Source: Bryopsis sp. KO-2023
Lineage: Eukaryota; Chlorophyta; Ulvophyceae; Bryopsidales; Bryopsidaceae
Assembly: GCA_030272585.1 (NCBI GenBank)
Contig: BSYQ01000001.1
Coordinates: forward strand, 10,369,001 to 10,433,000
Length of the DNA stretch: 64,000 bases
Reading direction: 5' to 3'
The translations under genes were made by a program, and so were the position numbers. Under the pieces are notes generated by a model that saw only the letters and a program-made list of their open reading frames with translations, was not told the origin of the DNA and did not search any database. Below, piece by piece: positions 12,801-26,524 of this stretch (its first letter is position 1; each line of letters starts with the position of its first letter).

Positions 12801-13990
12801 ACTTAGGGGCAAAGAGAGTAGCTGAGTGGTGTGTTGAAGGTTAGCTTTTATAGTATGAGCGGAACAGTCGAAACATGTGAGCCTTCCATTTTTCTTTTTT
12901 TTGGTGGTCGTGGGGGGTGAGGTACATATTCTCCAAAAACGTGAACTGTCAATTAAGGTGTGGGAGACAAACAGGGTGACTTGAACTTGAGCAGAGAGTT
13001 TTCTCAATAGACTAGTTTTTGTACCCTTTCTCCCCATGAAACTGAGATCTTTGTGAGGTGTCTTATTTTTATGATTTAGCTGAGCTCAGACCGGGGAATG
13101 CATTCGGCACAGAGGTTTCGCACAGAAAAAAGCTTCCTCCTTGGGAATGGTTTAGAAGTGGGATTGAAATTGCCATTCGAAGAAGATTGGAGGCCGAAAA
13201 TATCTCTTCAAGTCGAGGGAAAGTGAACGAAATGTCGAATTCCGTGATCAGCAACGTACAAAAAGGCTTGAGTCATATTCTGGGGACACCGCCCCTCCAC
13301 ATCGAAACAGACCAGTATCTTGAGGAACCGGACAGGGAAAGTACTGTTCTGAGCGGAGAGGTGGAGCTCTGGATGAGGCGAACGATTGCAGAAAGCGAAA
13401 GTGGAGTGGAGATGAGCGAGGCTGAAATCAGCAGTGGATCCCACATATTGGCTGAGAAGGCCTTGAGCCAGGTTCAAGTGGAAGTGTCCCGACTCAGAGC
13501 TGAGGGCATTTTGTCGAAGCTAACCAGCAATGGGACGGTACCGAGACGGGTGAACAATGTCCCAAAGAAGGCCAGCAGTGCATCTGCCCCAAACACATCG
13601 TTGAACAGTTCCCCAAACAAAACCAGTGGTGCAGTTCCCCCAAACACAGCGTTGAAGAGCTCTTTGCTGAGTATTGTCAAGGACAGAATGCCACAGCAGA
13701 GCGAAGCCAAGGTGGTATCAGTCCAAAAGCAACTGTATTCAATCATGGAAGGGTACTTGACTGAGCTGAAAGGAAAACCTGAGATAATAGGGACAAGGTC
13801 GGGAGGACCAAAAATGCGTATTGTAGCAGGACCTATTGAAGATACATACCAAGCTTATAAGCATGTTTTGCCAGGGGTGGTGCAATCATCAAAAATAGGA
13901 GAAGAACGGATGGATCGCGAAGCTGTCAGACTGTTGCAGGTCACACTGAGCCGATTGGGAGCTCTCCACAAGAATATTTTGGAAATATAA
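9880..13990 (+). CDS. Ycf45/SPD1-like (SpoIIIAA-type) ATPase, probably plastid-targeted
   Basis: Modelled exons: 9880-9962, 10555-11038, 11135-11197, 11281-11352, 11431-11623, 11708-11922, 12036-12296, 12433-12602, 12665-12747 and 13080-13990 (about 844 residues). From the third exon on, phases and homology agree well. The first exon and the 12602/12665 junction are less sure. The core is unmistakable: GKFGFDNRAGIEGTLHRIS, then a Walker A loop LFLGPPGVGKTS, VDTSNEIAGDG, IEAVQNHRPEVIIVDEIGR (Walker B) and ATAHGQTLENLM. This is the plastid ycf45/SpoIIIAA family; the Arabidopsis nuclear homologue SPD1 is needed for plastid development. The N-terminal extension begins MPGITHRIKLLPKG and includes a lysine run encoded by 18 adenines at 10657-10674. 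The C-terminal 300 residues are not recognised. Confidence 0.85.
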
Positions 13991-14573
13991 AATAGATAGA
14001 TTTTGAAGTAGCTTGGTTTGGTTCTTCCATGATAACTTCGAGGAATATTTCTGGGGCGGGGTTTTGTTACCATGTATTTTTTGGACACATGGTGAATTTT
14101 GTAAATTGTAATATTCAGGAAGCAGTCAAGTGCAATGCTAGGTAAGATACGAGAACAGGTCTGCATGAGAAGGAAAACCACAAAACAACTCTTCCTGAGA
14201 TGACTTTTCTGGGCTTTCAAGGTTGAGCTATGCATGTCAACAGCATTCACAATCGCACATCCAAGTCCTATGCACTCTGAATTCAGGAATCCACCAGTGG
14301 GAAAAAGCGCCATCAAATAAAAAAATGGCAAATTCGTGTTGGGATGTCGACAAGTCCCTACCAGGTGATATTTGAGAGAGATGATATGATTGGTTAAGAT
14401 TGGAATCTGGTCGTATACTGGGGAAATGAGTGTCAGTGAAACTTGTTGGAATGTCACTGATCTTGGATTTGATGTGAAGGCCATATATTTATCTATATAT
14501 TTATGCTGTTGTTGGGTTCTTGAAAGCTTGTTTTAACTGGTTTGAATAACATGAATAATTTTCTACATCATTG
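13991..14573. other. Convergent 3' intergenic region
   Basis: Lies between the stops of the Ycf45-like gene and ELP1, which face each other. Minus-strand open frames here have no homology or splice support. It is AT-rich and presumably holds both 3' untranslated regions. Confidence 0.5.
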
Positions 14574-17500
14574 TCAATCTCTCTGAGCCAGTCCCCTCAA
14601 AATATCCAGCTTCCATCGTGGCTGAGGCTTTGTTTCCTGTTTGCTGTCCTCTGAAGACTGTGGTGGCGGGTTTTGCAAGATATCATCTGCAGCTTCCTGA
14701 ATTTCCCCAGAAAGAACGTGTCATCATTCAGAAAAAGCTGTTCAATTCCCAGTATATTTTGATTAGTGTGCAGCTGCCACAAACGAATTCCGAGAAGTTT
14801 GCAATTCAGAGACGGCACATCAGTTTCTCATAGCACTAGACACCTCAACATCAGCGATGCCAGCAATTGAAAGCACCATGCAAACCTCATAGTTCCCAAA
14901 CACACCTTTTGCTGTTTGATCAGTGCATCTAAAGCTTGCTGTAGAGTCCTGGCATCCCGTTCGTGTCCCAGAAGAATCAAGAGCTCAGTAAGCTGCCCAA
15001 ACTCCTCACAGGACTGATCAGAGGGCTGCAGATTTTTGATATGCTCGCATAGAGCCCTCTCTTCCTCCGGTGTACCTAACAGCAGTTCAAAAACCAAACC
15101 CATGAAAACAACAAGTGAAAAAAACAAGCGAACCGTGTGGAAAGAAAATGCTGACCCATGATGTGCCAGAATTTTGACACACCGGACAAGATTGAAAAGC
15201 TTCGCTTAATCCAGATGAAACAGATCATACCTTGCCTAATTCTCAAGCCTTTCTTCTTCTTTCTTCTCTTCTGTGGTTTTTTGCCACCGGTTGTGAAAGC
15301 ACTGATACTGGCTGTGGTTGCAGCTGTGTTTGCATGGGTCCTGTCTGTGTACACACTCATGCCAGCAACAGTGCTAGACCCATCGCCCAGATCATCGTTG
15401 CCTGCATCTGAACATGCATTCACACAGTCTTGCTACAATCATCCAAACCACACTTTCTGCAAATTCCACTACAAAAAAATAATTGCCCTACTCTCTCCAA
15501 GAAGCTGATCGATGGGAAGTAACAGAGCATTCAATTAGGCATCGACCGAAAAAGGTAGATTCCAGCCAACCCCGAATTTGCCCCCAGAAATTCCTTACCT
15601 CGATCAATGTCTCCAGCCGCACCAGTCTCCCCTACAACAGTTTCCATGGCAAATCTCTTTTCCCTGACTTCTTTCAGTCTTTCCCAGTATTTACCGACTC
15701 GCTCCGCATCTTCCCTGAAATTGGACAGACTGGTGGAGGCACACTCAGCAGCTGCAGGTGCCACAATTGTATCCACCAAATCCTCACGATCGAATCGGTA
15801 TGATACCCGGACAGCCTCCCTCCAAGACCTGGACAGCAATCATCACCTCCATCAGATTCCAGTCGAGTGGAGAAGTTTGACAGGGCAGGGTGAGGATTCT
15901 CCCCCTACTGTTATTATCAAACAACTCTATTTCAGCCCTTGCAAACCTCACAAACTTTTGAAAGGTCTGCAGAAAATTCCACTCAACCTGGCATCAGTGA
16001 GTAGAACAATCGCTTCATCCACATCCTCCAAATACTCAACAGCGAGTCTAGCAGCTTCATTCAGCCGTCTATCTGTTTTCAGCTCCTCGAACAGGTCCAC
16101 TGCAATATCCTGCACTTCATTCTGGTCCATTCCAAGCTTCCCAGTCAATGCTAGGCACATTTCCCAGTGACAGCCCTTCCTATGCAAAAGAACAGTCCCA
16201 ATACTGTTGGTGGTAAACAGAACAGCAGTAGAAACTCAGGCATAATGCCCCATCCGACCATCAAAATGAGGCTTCCTCGGTTCAGCTTTCACTGGTTTTT
16301 GTCCAGTCTGACATGCAATCATAGGTAAGGCTAAAAGCATATGTTATTGATCCTTGAGAAATGTGTTCCAGAGAATGGCTGCACTTGATGGGCTTGATCT
16401 AGCCCATCAAAACCCTTCAATATCAGCACACGGTTTTTCTATTCTCACTTGTAAGCATGCTGAGCTTCCTTTGTTTTCCCAGCTGCAAGAAACGCAGCAC
16501 CGGCATCATCACACATGTTTTTCTCCAGGAGCCACTCAGCCGAAGCCCCCAAGACCACCTTTCTTTTCACTTCATCTCCATCAACGAATGCCAGCAATTC
16601 ATGCATCAGCCCCTTTTCCTGAGCCAGCTTGATCGATGCTTCAAAATGCCCTTCCCCAGCTTTCACCAGATTGCTAAGAGCTCGAGAAAACCTCTTCAGG
16701 TGGGCATCGATAGAATAGTGTCGGAAATGCATTGGTTCAAGGGCTGCAAACTGCTGAAGCTCCATAAGATACTCTCCTGGATCTCTCTAGAAAGCACCAA
16801 GGTCAAATCAGCACTGCCAGGAAAAAAAGATGGAGTAGTGCTGAGAATCAATGATTTCACTCACAAAGTCGACAAGAAATGGCGAGGCTTACTTGTGCAT
16901 TAGTCACCACCATGTAGGCCATCTCGAGATCGTACATTCCCAAAGATACTTCATAAAGCTTGTCTGTGTTGACGTAAAGCATCAAATGCTTCAAGGCAGC
17001 TGCTGCTGGACCGACATCGTCCCCACGACCGACATTAGCTTCTGGGTTGGTGAGTTCGGCCTCTCGGGCAGCCTTGATATATTGTAGGGCACTCTCCAAA
17101 TCAGGGGGGACAGACCTGGGGGCACCAGTGCACATGCTAAAAATAGATCCAGTTGGAATTATTAAACAAATGATTCAAATGTGCGCTGCATGAGGGTAAG
17201 TCGGAACACGTAAAACAAGCAAAGTGACATTTTTTTTAATATGCATATATGCTCAATTGGATATCCCCATGCCCCATTTTATTGCTGTTGATTTGAAATG
17301 CGCAGAAAAGGGAAATTAATGATCGACTGCTTCGGCATGTGGTGTTATGAGCTGACCTGGCATAAGTTGTGACAATGGCTCGAAGATAGTGCCTCTTGTC
17401 TGATGCCAAAATAGCCTCCCGAAATGCTCGACAAACTGCCGAGACTTTGCCCCCTTCAAGTTTTTCAGTGGGTATGTCAGGTACCACTGTTGAAGTTGGT

Positions 17501-20500
17501 AGTGGGGCTGCAGAATACAGCCCATCATCATCCAAAACACTGCTCGATTTTAAAGCCATCATCATGTCGCACATGTCCTGTGTGCATGCATGCAACATCA
17601 ACATCTGACATGCATCTCCAAAAATCCATTTTCCTCACATCACATTGATCCAAGCTGATCAATACCACCACACTTCCACAGAATTAGAAAATCAAACGAT
17701 GTATTGTACAGTTTGATGGAAGCCTCACCTCCTCCTTTGTGACGCTTGCAACGAAGTCACCGGCCCCAGATATGAAGGATGGCCAGTTGTAATCCACAAT
17801 GATATTCAGATCCACTCTGTTTGTGGTGGCAAGCTCCCAGGCTTCCTGGTATTGCTTCTCGTTCAAGGCCTCCACAATAGCACACAGGACAAGCACTCTT
17901 GGATGAATCGTTTCCAGATTTCCTCGAGGCATTTGCAAAATCACCGCAGCACCCCCTATCAAAGAAACATGCACAAGCCCAATAACGTCTCATTGGTCCA
18001 ACCATTTCCACTTTTTTTCACCATTTGGGCAGCTTTCTCCAATATTGAGTGCCATCTATGCACCTTACCCGACATATTAAGCTTAGAATCATAGATTGCA
18101 TAGTGCTCGGATGGACCCTAGCAGATGCATCGGTGGCTTTCAGTGAGGGAAAATTTGCTTGATTGTGGGGACCTGTGACAGAAGGTTTGGGTAATGACAA
18201 ACCTGGGGGTGCTGCAATGATCTTGCTCCCTTGTTCCACAGCCCTGACTGTCAAGTCCTGTTTATCAATTGCGGAGGCAGCTGGCCTCATGGCTGCATGC
18301 ATATCTCGTGTTGGGCCACTCCGCTTTTCGACGTGGACTCTAATTCACACATGCAAGAGAATCAGGGGTGGTGCCATTGTCTGACTGGGCTAGCCCTTTG
18401 GTTTATGACATAAAACTCTTTTACACACTTTTGACACCACTTCCAGTCAGGGTTCGTGTTTGATTCAGCAAAGCCACAGATGGAAGCTGACATACATATT
18501 CTCACCTGCCTTTAACGACGCCATTTTCTTTTGTTCCATTGCCCCGAGTTTGGTGTGGCTCCAACAGATCATCGCACTTCACGATGTGCAAGTGATTTGA
18601 TTTGGTAGTATACAGGAGAAATGCCCCGCCCGCACCCTCACTTCTTATCCCAATGGACGTCACCTCAGAAGATACCAGCTTCGGCCCAAAATACAGGTTT
18701 CCTTTTGAAGAAAGACCTACCACCCCTGTCTGTTGGCCACCAGATGCCGGCATTGATGGTGATGTCAAAATCCTGTGGCAGGGCTCCGGGAAATTCCCAC
18801 AAGCAGTCACATCAGGTTCGATCGAACAATGCACGAGCTCCCCAGCCTCCTGTTCAAATAGCGCCCCCTCTACATAACATAGCCCCACAGTCAGCTGGTT
18901 TCGAGTTTCACAAGCCATCTAGTGTTCCAACTCTGCACAAAGATGGAGGGTTTCCACAGCAAAAGGCTACCTTTTGTGGCTGCTGATCGAATGATCTTTC
19001 CAAGAGGGTTGCAAGGCACTGGCTGGCAGTCGCCCCGCCAAGAATCCTTTTCCGACGTCAATTTAATTTTCAAAATGATGCTCTGGTCTCCTGATTTGGG
19101 GGTGCCCACTGCGAGCATGTCAGACATGGAAACCCACACCAAGTGCTGAATGCTGTCGCACCAATCGTAGAAATTTATTCCGGAAACCACCACTCCCATG
19201 TTTGAAGCCAGGGCACCGTAACTCGTTCCAGCAACTGCCTCCTGAAAATAGAGGAAATAAAACCCAGTGACATGGTGGTGCGATGGATGGAACTTATTTG
19301 CATGCATTTGCAAGCAGCTCCAAGTCACCAGTTTAACTGAAAAAAAGTTAAGTGTGGTTTCTTTCATGAGCAGATTGATTTTAAATTGGAACAAATCTGG
19401 CTAGATTGTGTATCTATCAATATTTCTGTTTTTCCATGGAGGGGGAAGGGGGAAAGGTCATATCAGCGCAAGAACAGGTGCTGTTGGTTAGTATTACCTC
19501 ATCCTCCCCCAAATCATCCCAGAAGTCGTCCTCCTCGCAAATTGCCAGAGCTAAGTGACCAGACGACAAAGCCACCGCAACCCCCTCCACAGGTTCGTTC
19601 TCCAAGAAACAAACCGACTGAACGGCTGATGGAAAGGTAACACAAAGAGCTGCCATGGGGGGTGGGATCACGATGTGCCTAGAACCACCACCACAACCAT
19701 TTTTCTTAAATCAAAATCAACATATCCTTGATTCATCGTACTTACCATTTCGAAATGCAATAGAGTGTTCAAAACTTGAGCCTAGGACATGACTTCTAAT
19801 ATCTGACAAAAAATCCCAGCCTGAACCACCAAAATCTTGCACCCATCAGGATTCAAACTGGGCTGGCACCTTCAACATCAAACACTTTTTCCACCCATTT
19901 TTGGCTTTCTTTTTCGCACCTGAAAGGTGTGATATTCACCGAATCCCCATCGACAATGGCTGCTGTGCCTCTATGACTGACTACATTGTCTAGAGCAAAT
20001 TCCAACATTTTGTGGGATCCAGACCGGGTCCAAATATGCAGCTTTAACTCCTGTTGGTCATCCCAGCAAACTCGAAGGCCATGATAGCTTGACGCCCACA
20101 GGGATTCATATTTCAAATACCACCTCCAATTGTTCCTCTTCCAAACCTGAATCCAGACTCCAACCATGAATCAACAGCACATGATTGGGGCTATCACCAA
20201 ACCCTTGTTTTAAGGACTTGATATGAGTTGCAACACTCTGCATGTCTGGTAAGATCTTTCCCCTGCTCTATTCGAATCCAATTGGACATCTACAAAATTT
20301 GTTGCTTGTTGCAAGCCATATCCATCCAGGCTGAAATATGTCGATAAAATGTGTACAAACCTGCAGGGTCCACTTCTTTTCATCATTCGAGTTTTCCAGC
20401 ACCACCGCCAGCAACTGAGAATCCGGACTCCATTCCATCTCCACAACATCCCCTGCACCCATCCACAACAGATAAGTACCGGTCCTAAACGTAGCCACCC

Positions 20501-21907
20501 AGCTTCCGTCAACCTCAACATCCATCCCACCAATACACACTTCCCATCAATCCCACCTGATAGGATGTTATGAAAACTGAAATATGATTTTTCGGAGATC
20601 TACCTTTCGATCTGAGGTCAAATTCTGCATGCCTGAGTCCATTTCTTTCGTACAAGATCATGGATGACGATGCCTCATCCTTTGAGCAGCTTTTTGAGGC
20701 GAACAGGTGCCTTCCATTTGGTTGCCAAGCAATGGTGTTCAGAGCAGAAGCTTCTTCTGCCCTCGAATGCAGCGTCAAAGAAGCCCGTTCCCACACACAC
20801 AAAAACCTGCCATAACACACCATTTCTGTTATTGGATCTCTGTAGAAACCAATTTAAAGAAAAAAATGTAAAAGTAAGATGCAAGTATATCTGGCAGTGT
20901 TTGAATTGGTCAGCTCCGTCTTTATGCCAGGGTTTCTTTTGGTAAAACGAGTGGGTCGAGGAAATCTCTTGCCATTGCTTTTTGGTGTACACTTACGGAT
21001 TTCCTTTTCCTGCAGCAGGATGTGAGGACGACAATGATTAAACAGATGTTGGAATTGGACGGGTCTCTGATGGGAAAACTAAGGAGAGGATTGTTCCTTC
21101 TCTTACCGAACACCATCGTTGCTAAACAACGTTTCAAAGTATTGAGCGTCCCCTCTCCATGACAGCGTAGCTCCACCTTCGTCAAAACCTTTCAAAGCGG
21201 CTCCATCCAGGACTTCGCTTGAAAGATCAACTTCCCTCAGTACATCCCAGTCCTGCACACATCATTTTCTTGGAGTTACGTAAAAATTAAATATCGGAAA
21301 AAAAAGAAAAAGAAAACACCATGGATTGTGATGGATGGCTAACCTTGGTCATCACAACGATTTTCCCTTCACCAGATATCAATGCGAGGATTTCCCCGTC
21401 CGGACTCCATTGGGCAGCCAAAATGCCCCCCTCCACCTCTCCGACTTCTTCCAATGAGCCCTCTTCGGAGCCATACAGCAGAATTTTGCCATTGGCCAGG
21501 AACGCACACAACGAATCCAGTTCGATCGCATAGCTCAAATCCACCACGCAAACAGCATCCAGGCTGTCAGGCAGAAAGGCTTCCCACACAATCTGGTGAA
21601 AAAAAAAATCAACCATCCACCATCAACCATCATTCTTTGATGTCATGCAGAAATTCCATCCAGTTCTAGGAATAAAAATATATCACCATATTCCAAAAGG
21701 CATGCATGTTTCTGTGTTTTTTCCCAAAAGTGGTGGTCTGAATATGCTTACCTCTTTCGTTTTATCCTCCAAGCATCGTACTTCGCCACTGGCGGCGATC
21801 ACATACAGGCAGCCCGACAAAGAATCCACACAGAAGGCACGTCCCTGCGAGATCCCATTCGCATCGAGCTGGGCAACCTCGTCCCTCACCACGATCAAGT
21901 TCAACAT
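14574..21907 (-). CDS. ELP1: Elongator complex protein 1 (IKI3/IKAP)
   Basis: A multi-exon gene on the minus strand. The first exon is 21907-21752 (MLNLIVVRDEVAQLDANG) and the last is 14696-14574, ending PRWKLDILRGLAQRD, the family's C-terminal WKLD motif. The N-terminal half codes two WD40-type propellers: IELDSLCAFLANGKILLYG, then GGILAAQWSPDGEILALIS with IVVMTK, and GGATLSWRGDAQYFETLF, all typical of ELP1. The C-terminal half codes the TPR-like solenoid (LKHLMLYVNTDKLYEVSLGM, then MHFRHYSIDAHLKRFSRAL). ELP1 is the scaffold of Elongator, which makes the 5-carboxymethyl side chains on wobble uridines of tRNA. The gene shares a 204-base divergent promoter with DDX54. I did not define every internal exon border, and small exons may be missed. 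Confidence 0.93.
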
Positions 21908-22111
21908 GACTCCTGCACACAATCCGTAACATGCAGTGCAAGAAACAAATCTTTGTACCAGCCGCCTCTATTTTTGGCTGCGCGCGTCTGACATGAGTGC
22001 AACGATTTTGTCAAGGGATTTGTGAGCCCTTTGCTTTTTGAAGAGTGAAGGCAAGTTCATCAGCCCTTTTTTTCGAGCGGAGTGGTCTGGTTGCATTGGC
22101 TTGGTTGGAGT
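21908..22111. promoter_or_regulatory. Divergent promoter, ELP1 / DDX54
   Basis: Only 204 bases separate the start codons of ELP1 (-) and DDX54 (+). Both genes serve translation capacity, so co-regulation is plausible, but no named motif is visible. Confidence 0.6.
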
Positions 22112-25100
22112 ATGAAGATGGAGGAAGTGGATTTCAGCGATGGAGAGGAGTTTAGCAATGGCGGCGATGGGGCTTTCCCGACAGCGGGTGACGACGCCGT
22201 CGACTTTGGTATGGATACTGCCGCTCCCACGGGGTGGAAGAAAACCAAGCTGAAGCAGATGCAGAAGAAAGTCAAGCCAGGGAGCTTTGGTGAGATCATG
22301 TTGATCTGGAAAGAAACCCCAAAATGTTATGCAAAATCTGGAATTTCCCTGTCTTCCACCCAGAGAGCAAATCTGAACCATACGGTTTGGGATTGGGGGG
22401 GCACATGGAATTCCTTTCACATTTATGGGTTTTTTTTTGAGGATGTGATATTTTTGTTTTCTTTTGTAAAATACAAGGTGCTAGTTTTGAGTTTTTGTTT
22501 TTGTTTCTGATTTAGGGAGTATGGGCTTGAGTGACCAAATGCTGCACAACGTTCACAAAAGAATGAAATACAACCTCCCCACCCCGATTCAGAGGAAGAC
22601 GATCCCCCTCATTTTGGAGGGGCTTGATGTCGTCGGAATGGCAAGGACAGGATCTGGGAAAACGGCTGCTTTTGTGATTCCAATGCTGGAAAAGTAAGCA
22701 GCCCAACCCTCAGGCGGCAGCTATTTATCAACTAGTTTTTTTTGCTCATAAGTGCAGTACAGTCTTTTTTCGCCTTTCCTTGCCTGGCAAGAAATCTGAC
22801 GTGGCCTGCTTGGCTCATCCTTAGAATCGACTGAGTGCTGTAACAATCATTATGCAGGTTGAGGGAGCACAGCAACAAGGTCGGAGCTCGTGCAGTGATC
22901 GTCAGTCCCACCAGGGAATTGTCCCTTCAGACATTTTCCGTCGTCCAGAAACTGAGCTATGGGATGAATCTGAGAACTGCAGTTCTTGTGGGGGGTGATT
23001 CCATGACAGAACAATTCAAGCAGTTGGCTGCTAACCCTGATACACTCATTGCCACTCCAGGTATGACAAGAATTGACATCCAGATTCGTAAGCCTTCATT
23101 CACACGTGTCATTTCTATATAATGCACTCTTTTGGTTTTTGCATGATTGCCAGGGTCTAAATTCCATTCGCTCAGGAGAAAAAGCTGCTGAATCTGTTTC
23201 TCGTTTTTTTTTGTAATCTTTTGCATTTTCTGCATGGCAGGTCGACTTGGACACATCATAGTGGAGGTGAAGGATTTCAGCTTGAGATCAGTGGAATATG
23301 CGGTGTTTGATGAGGCCGATAGGCTCTTCGAAATGGGATTTTCTGAGCAAATTCGACAAATCACAGCGGCCATGGGTGAAAACAGACAAACCCTCCTGTT
23401 TTCAGCAACTCTACCAAAGCAGCTTGCGGAGTTTACGATGTCTGGTCTGCACGATCCGGAAGTAGTAAGGCTGGACACGGATGTCAAGATATCACCGGAG
23501 TTGAAAGTGCTGTTTTTCACCGTGAGGTGGGATATTGTCTGCGGAAGCTTCTTCTAATATTATTTTTTGGAAATGGTTGATATCGTAAAATACATCCAGT
23601 GGATTTTGATGGTTTGATTTTGCCAAAGTCAGGATCGAAGATAAGCCAGCAGCGTTGTTGCATTTGCTACGAGAAGTATTGCCAGAAAAGGAGCCGACCA
23701 TTGTGTTTGTCTCTACCAAGCATCACGTCGAATTCCTGGCTGGATTGTTGAGGCAAGAAAAGGTCGACACAGCTTATGTGTACGGAGCAATGGACCAGGT
23801 AAAAAATCCCTCAAGAATAGTTGGCTTCAAGACATTGTAGAAAACATCACCAAGGATTTACTCCATTCATTCATGAGTTTCAAGACTGTGGCCATATTTC
23901 AAAATCAAAAGTTGCGAGCATGATGCTTATTATCCATTTTTTTTTGCTGAGGAGGCAGACATTTTTTTCTGTCAAATTGAACGATTAGATTTCTGTTAAA
24001 CGCTGACTAGTCTTTTGGATGCTCATCCCAATAACTTCCTTTGATACACACAGTGTTTTTTTTAATTTTTGAAACCTCCTTCAAGAAGTCATTGTGTTCC
24101 GTCGACAGGCCGCTCGTAAAATTCAAGTAGCAAAATTCAGGTCCAAGGTGGTGAACCGCCTGATCGTAACGGATGTGGCTGCCCGTGGAATTGATCTCCC
24201 CTTGATCGATAATGTTGTCCATTATGACTTCCCTGCAACTTCCAAGCTCTATGTTCATCGATCTGGCAGAGCTGCCCGTGCAGGGAGGTCCGGAACTGCA
24301 TACTCCCTGTTGACGAAAGAAGAATTGCCTTTTCTGCTGGATTTGCACCTCTATTTGTCAAGGTGGGGATCAACTTCAGGTTGATAGTGCATTGGATAGA
24401 GGGAAAAAATTGAGACCATGCCACTGACTGACCTGGAGTGTTTGCCAGGATTTCACAATTGAAAACCTGGATTGTGATCTGAATGGAAACTGTGCAACAA
24501 GCTGCATTTACTTGAAGCCCATAACTTACGTATATGTTTTTTTTTTTTTTTCCCCAAGAACTTGCTCTGATCAAAAGCATTTGAAACCATGCAGGAAGAT
24601 TGAGCCCTCCCCCACAGTGCCCAGCGAGGATATATTGAACATCGACGACGAAAGCGTCTATGGGACATTTGCCATGGAGGAGATCGAGTCTTTGTGCGAA
24701 ACAGTCAGGGAGCGGATCAAATCGGATGCAGATTTGTCCAGGTTGCAGAGGTCGGTGGCCAACGGATTCAGACTTTACTTGAGAAGCCGACAAGCAGCTT
24801 CCGCTTCATCTTGCAAGAGGGCAAAAGCTCTGGAACCGGAGGGATGCCATCCATTTTTCCTTCGAAATAAAACTGACATGAGCGGGAAACAACTCAAGGT
24901 ATTGAAATTCAGATGGCAGGGATGGGGGGGGAGCATTGTTTTTCTTGCGTGCAAAGTAATGATCCTTATGATCTTTTTCAAATCAGATCAGATATCACCA
25001 GTCAAGAGAGGAAGTTTTATTTGTTGCAACCTCCAAAGATTTTACCTACTACTGTTGGACAATCATAATTCTCCTTCCGGCAGTGATTCAATGTGTGTGT

Positions 25101-26493
25101 GTGTGTGTGTGTGTGTTTGTTTGTTTGTAATTGTTTCTTACATAAGGGATTTTTTGAAACATCATCCCTGAGGGTCGCACTAGCAGTTCGCAAATGTAAT
25201 AGGGGCCGTCCAACATAATCCAATGTGTGTGTGTGTGTGTGTTTTGGAAGGCTCGAATGGAGTTGGCAGCTTTTACGCAGAAGCTGAAGCATTTCCGTCC
25301 GACCAATGCAGTTTTCACCGAAAAGGTGTCGGTGAACCGTGCAAACCCCAAACGAAAACTCGCCATCGGTCAAAATTCCGCGAATCAAGGAGAGGATGCG
25401 GAGGAAGCAAAGCGACAGAAGGCAAGACCACGTATTTCTAAAAAGCATTCTCTGTAGAGAGTAACGCAATCCCCATGGAGGGGATTGGATGCAAATCGAT
25501 CAATGGACCTGATGTCTCGTTCCTTGTTTCTTTTTTATTAGACGGATGGCGAAACTCCGGGGAAAGACAGCGACGTCGATGAGATGGAGGAAATAGGTGC
25601 TGCGGACAAAGCCCATGGACCTCTGATATTGGAATTGAACCAAGGGAGGTATCGGGATGAAAAATTCTTTATCAATCATCAACGCAAGGATCATGCTATC
25701 GAAGCTTCGCTGAGCGTGCATCAGGATGCGAAATCTAAACTGGAGTCGGCTGTGATGGACATGATGGGGGAAGACCAACAAGGAATGATGGCTTCCAAGA
25801 GGAGATTCCATTGGGTAAGTTTTCTTCGAAGGTTTTTTCCAACTTTTTCTTTGCAATGGGAAATTTTTTTCTTTCTTAGTTTTTTTGCCGCGATTTTCTG
25901 CTGCTGTTCTACTGTTTTTTTGTGCTTCTTTTGATGTTTTTATCAACTATCAACGTATCAGATTGTGGAGATTGGAAAATGGGTGGCTATTTTCTCAGGA
26001 AAAGCGAGGTAGAAAATTCGTCCAACTGCCGAATCACGAAACCGTTCAAGCAGGCAAGAGGGTGAAAACAGAGAGTGGAGCGATGGTGACCGTAAAGAAG
26101 GGAACAGCAGGGCAGCTCTATGAAAGATGGGCTCAAAATAACAACAATCGAATCAGTGCACCCGGCAGCATGGAGGACTCCAGGGTGTCCAGAGCTATGG
26201 AGGGCGGGGCTTTGGATGGGGCTAACATTGTGTATCGAAGGAAATCTGGCCCTGTGGCGAACGCCGATGCTGAGAATGAACTGAAAACGGTGGATCAAGT
26301 CCGGAAAGCCAGGAAAACTAAAGCTAAGAACAAGCTCAAAAACATGGTACGCTCAATCAGCACCTTGCCGATGTCGATTATTCTTTCTGAGTTTCTGTGC
26401 TGGTCGATATCGAAGCTGAAGCTAATTTTTTGTTTTGTTACTATGGTTCGTTATGTTTTTTCTTGTTGGCAAGGGAATGTGAAGTGGGTGTTA

Positions 26494-26524
<31 letters not shown>

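Noticed and set aside
15158-19640. Long plus-strand frames across ELP1 exons
   Set aside because: Opposite strand of well-supported ELP1 coding exons, without homology of their own.
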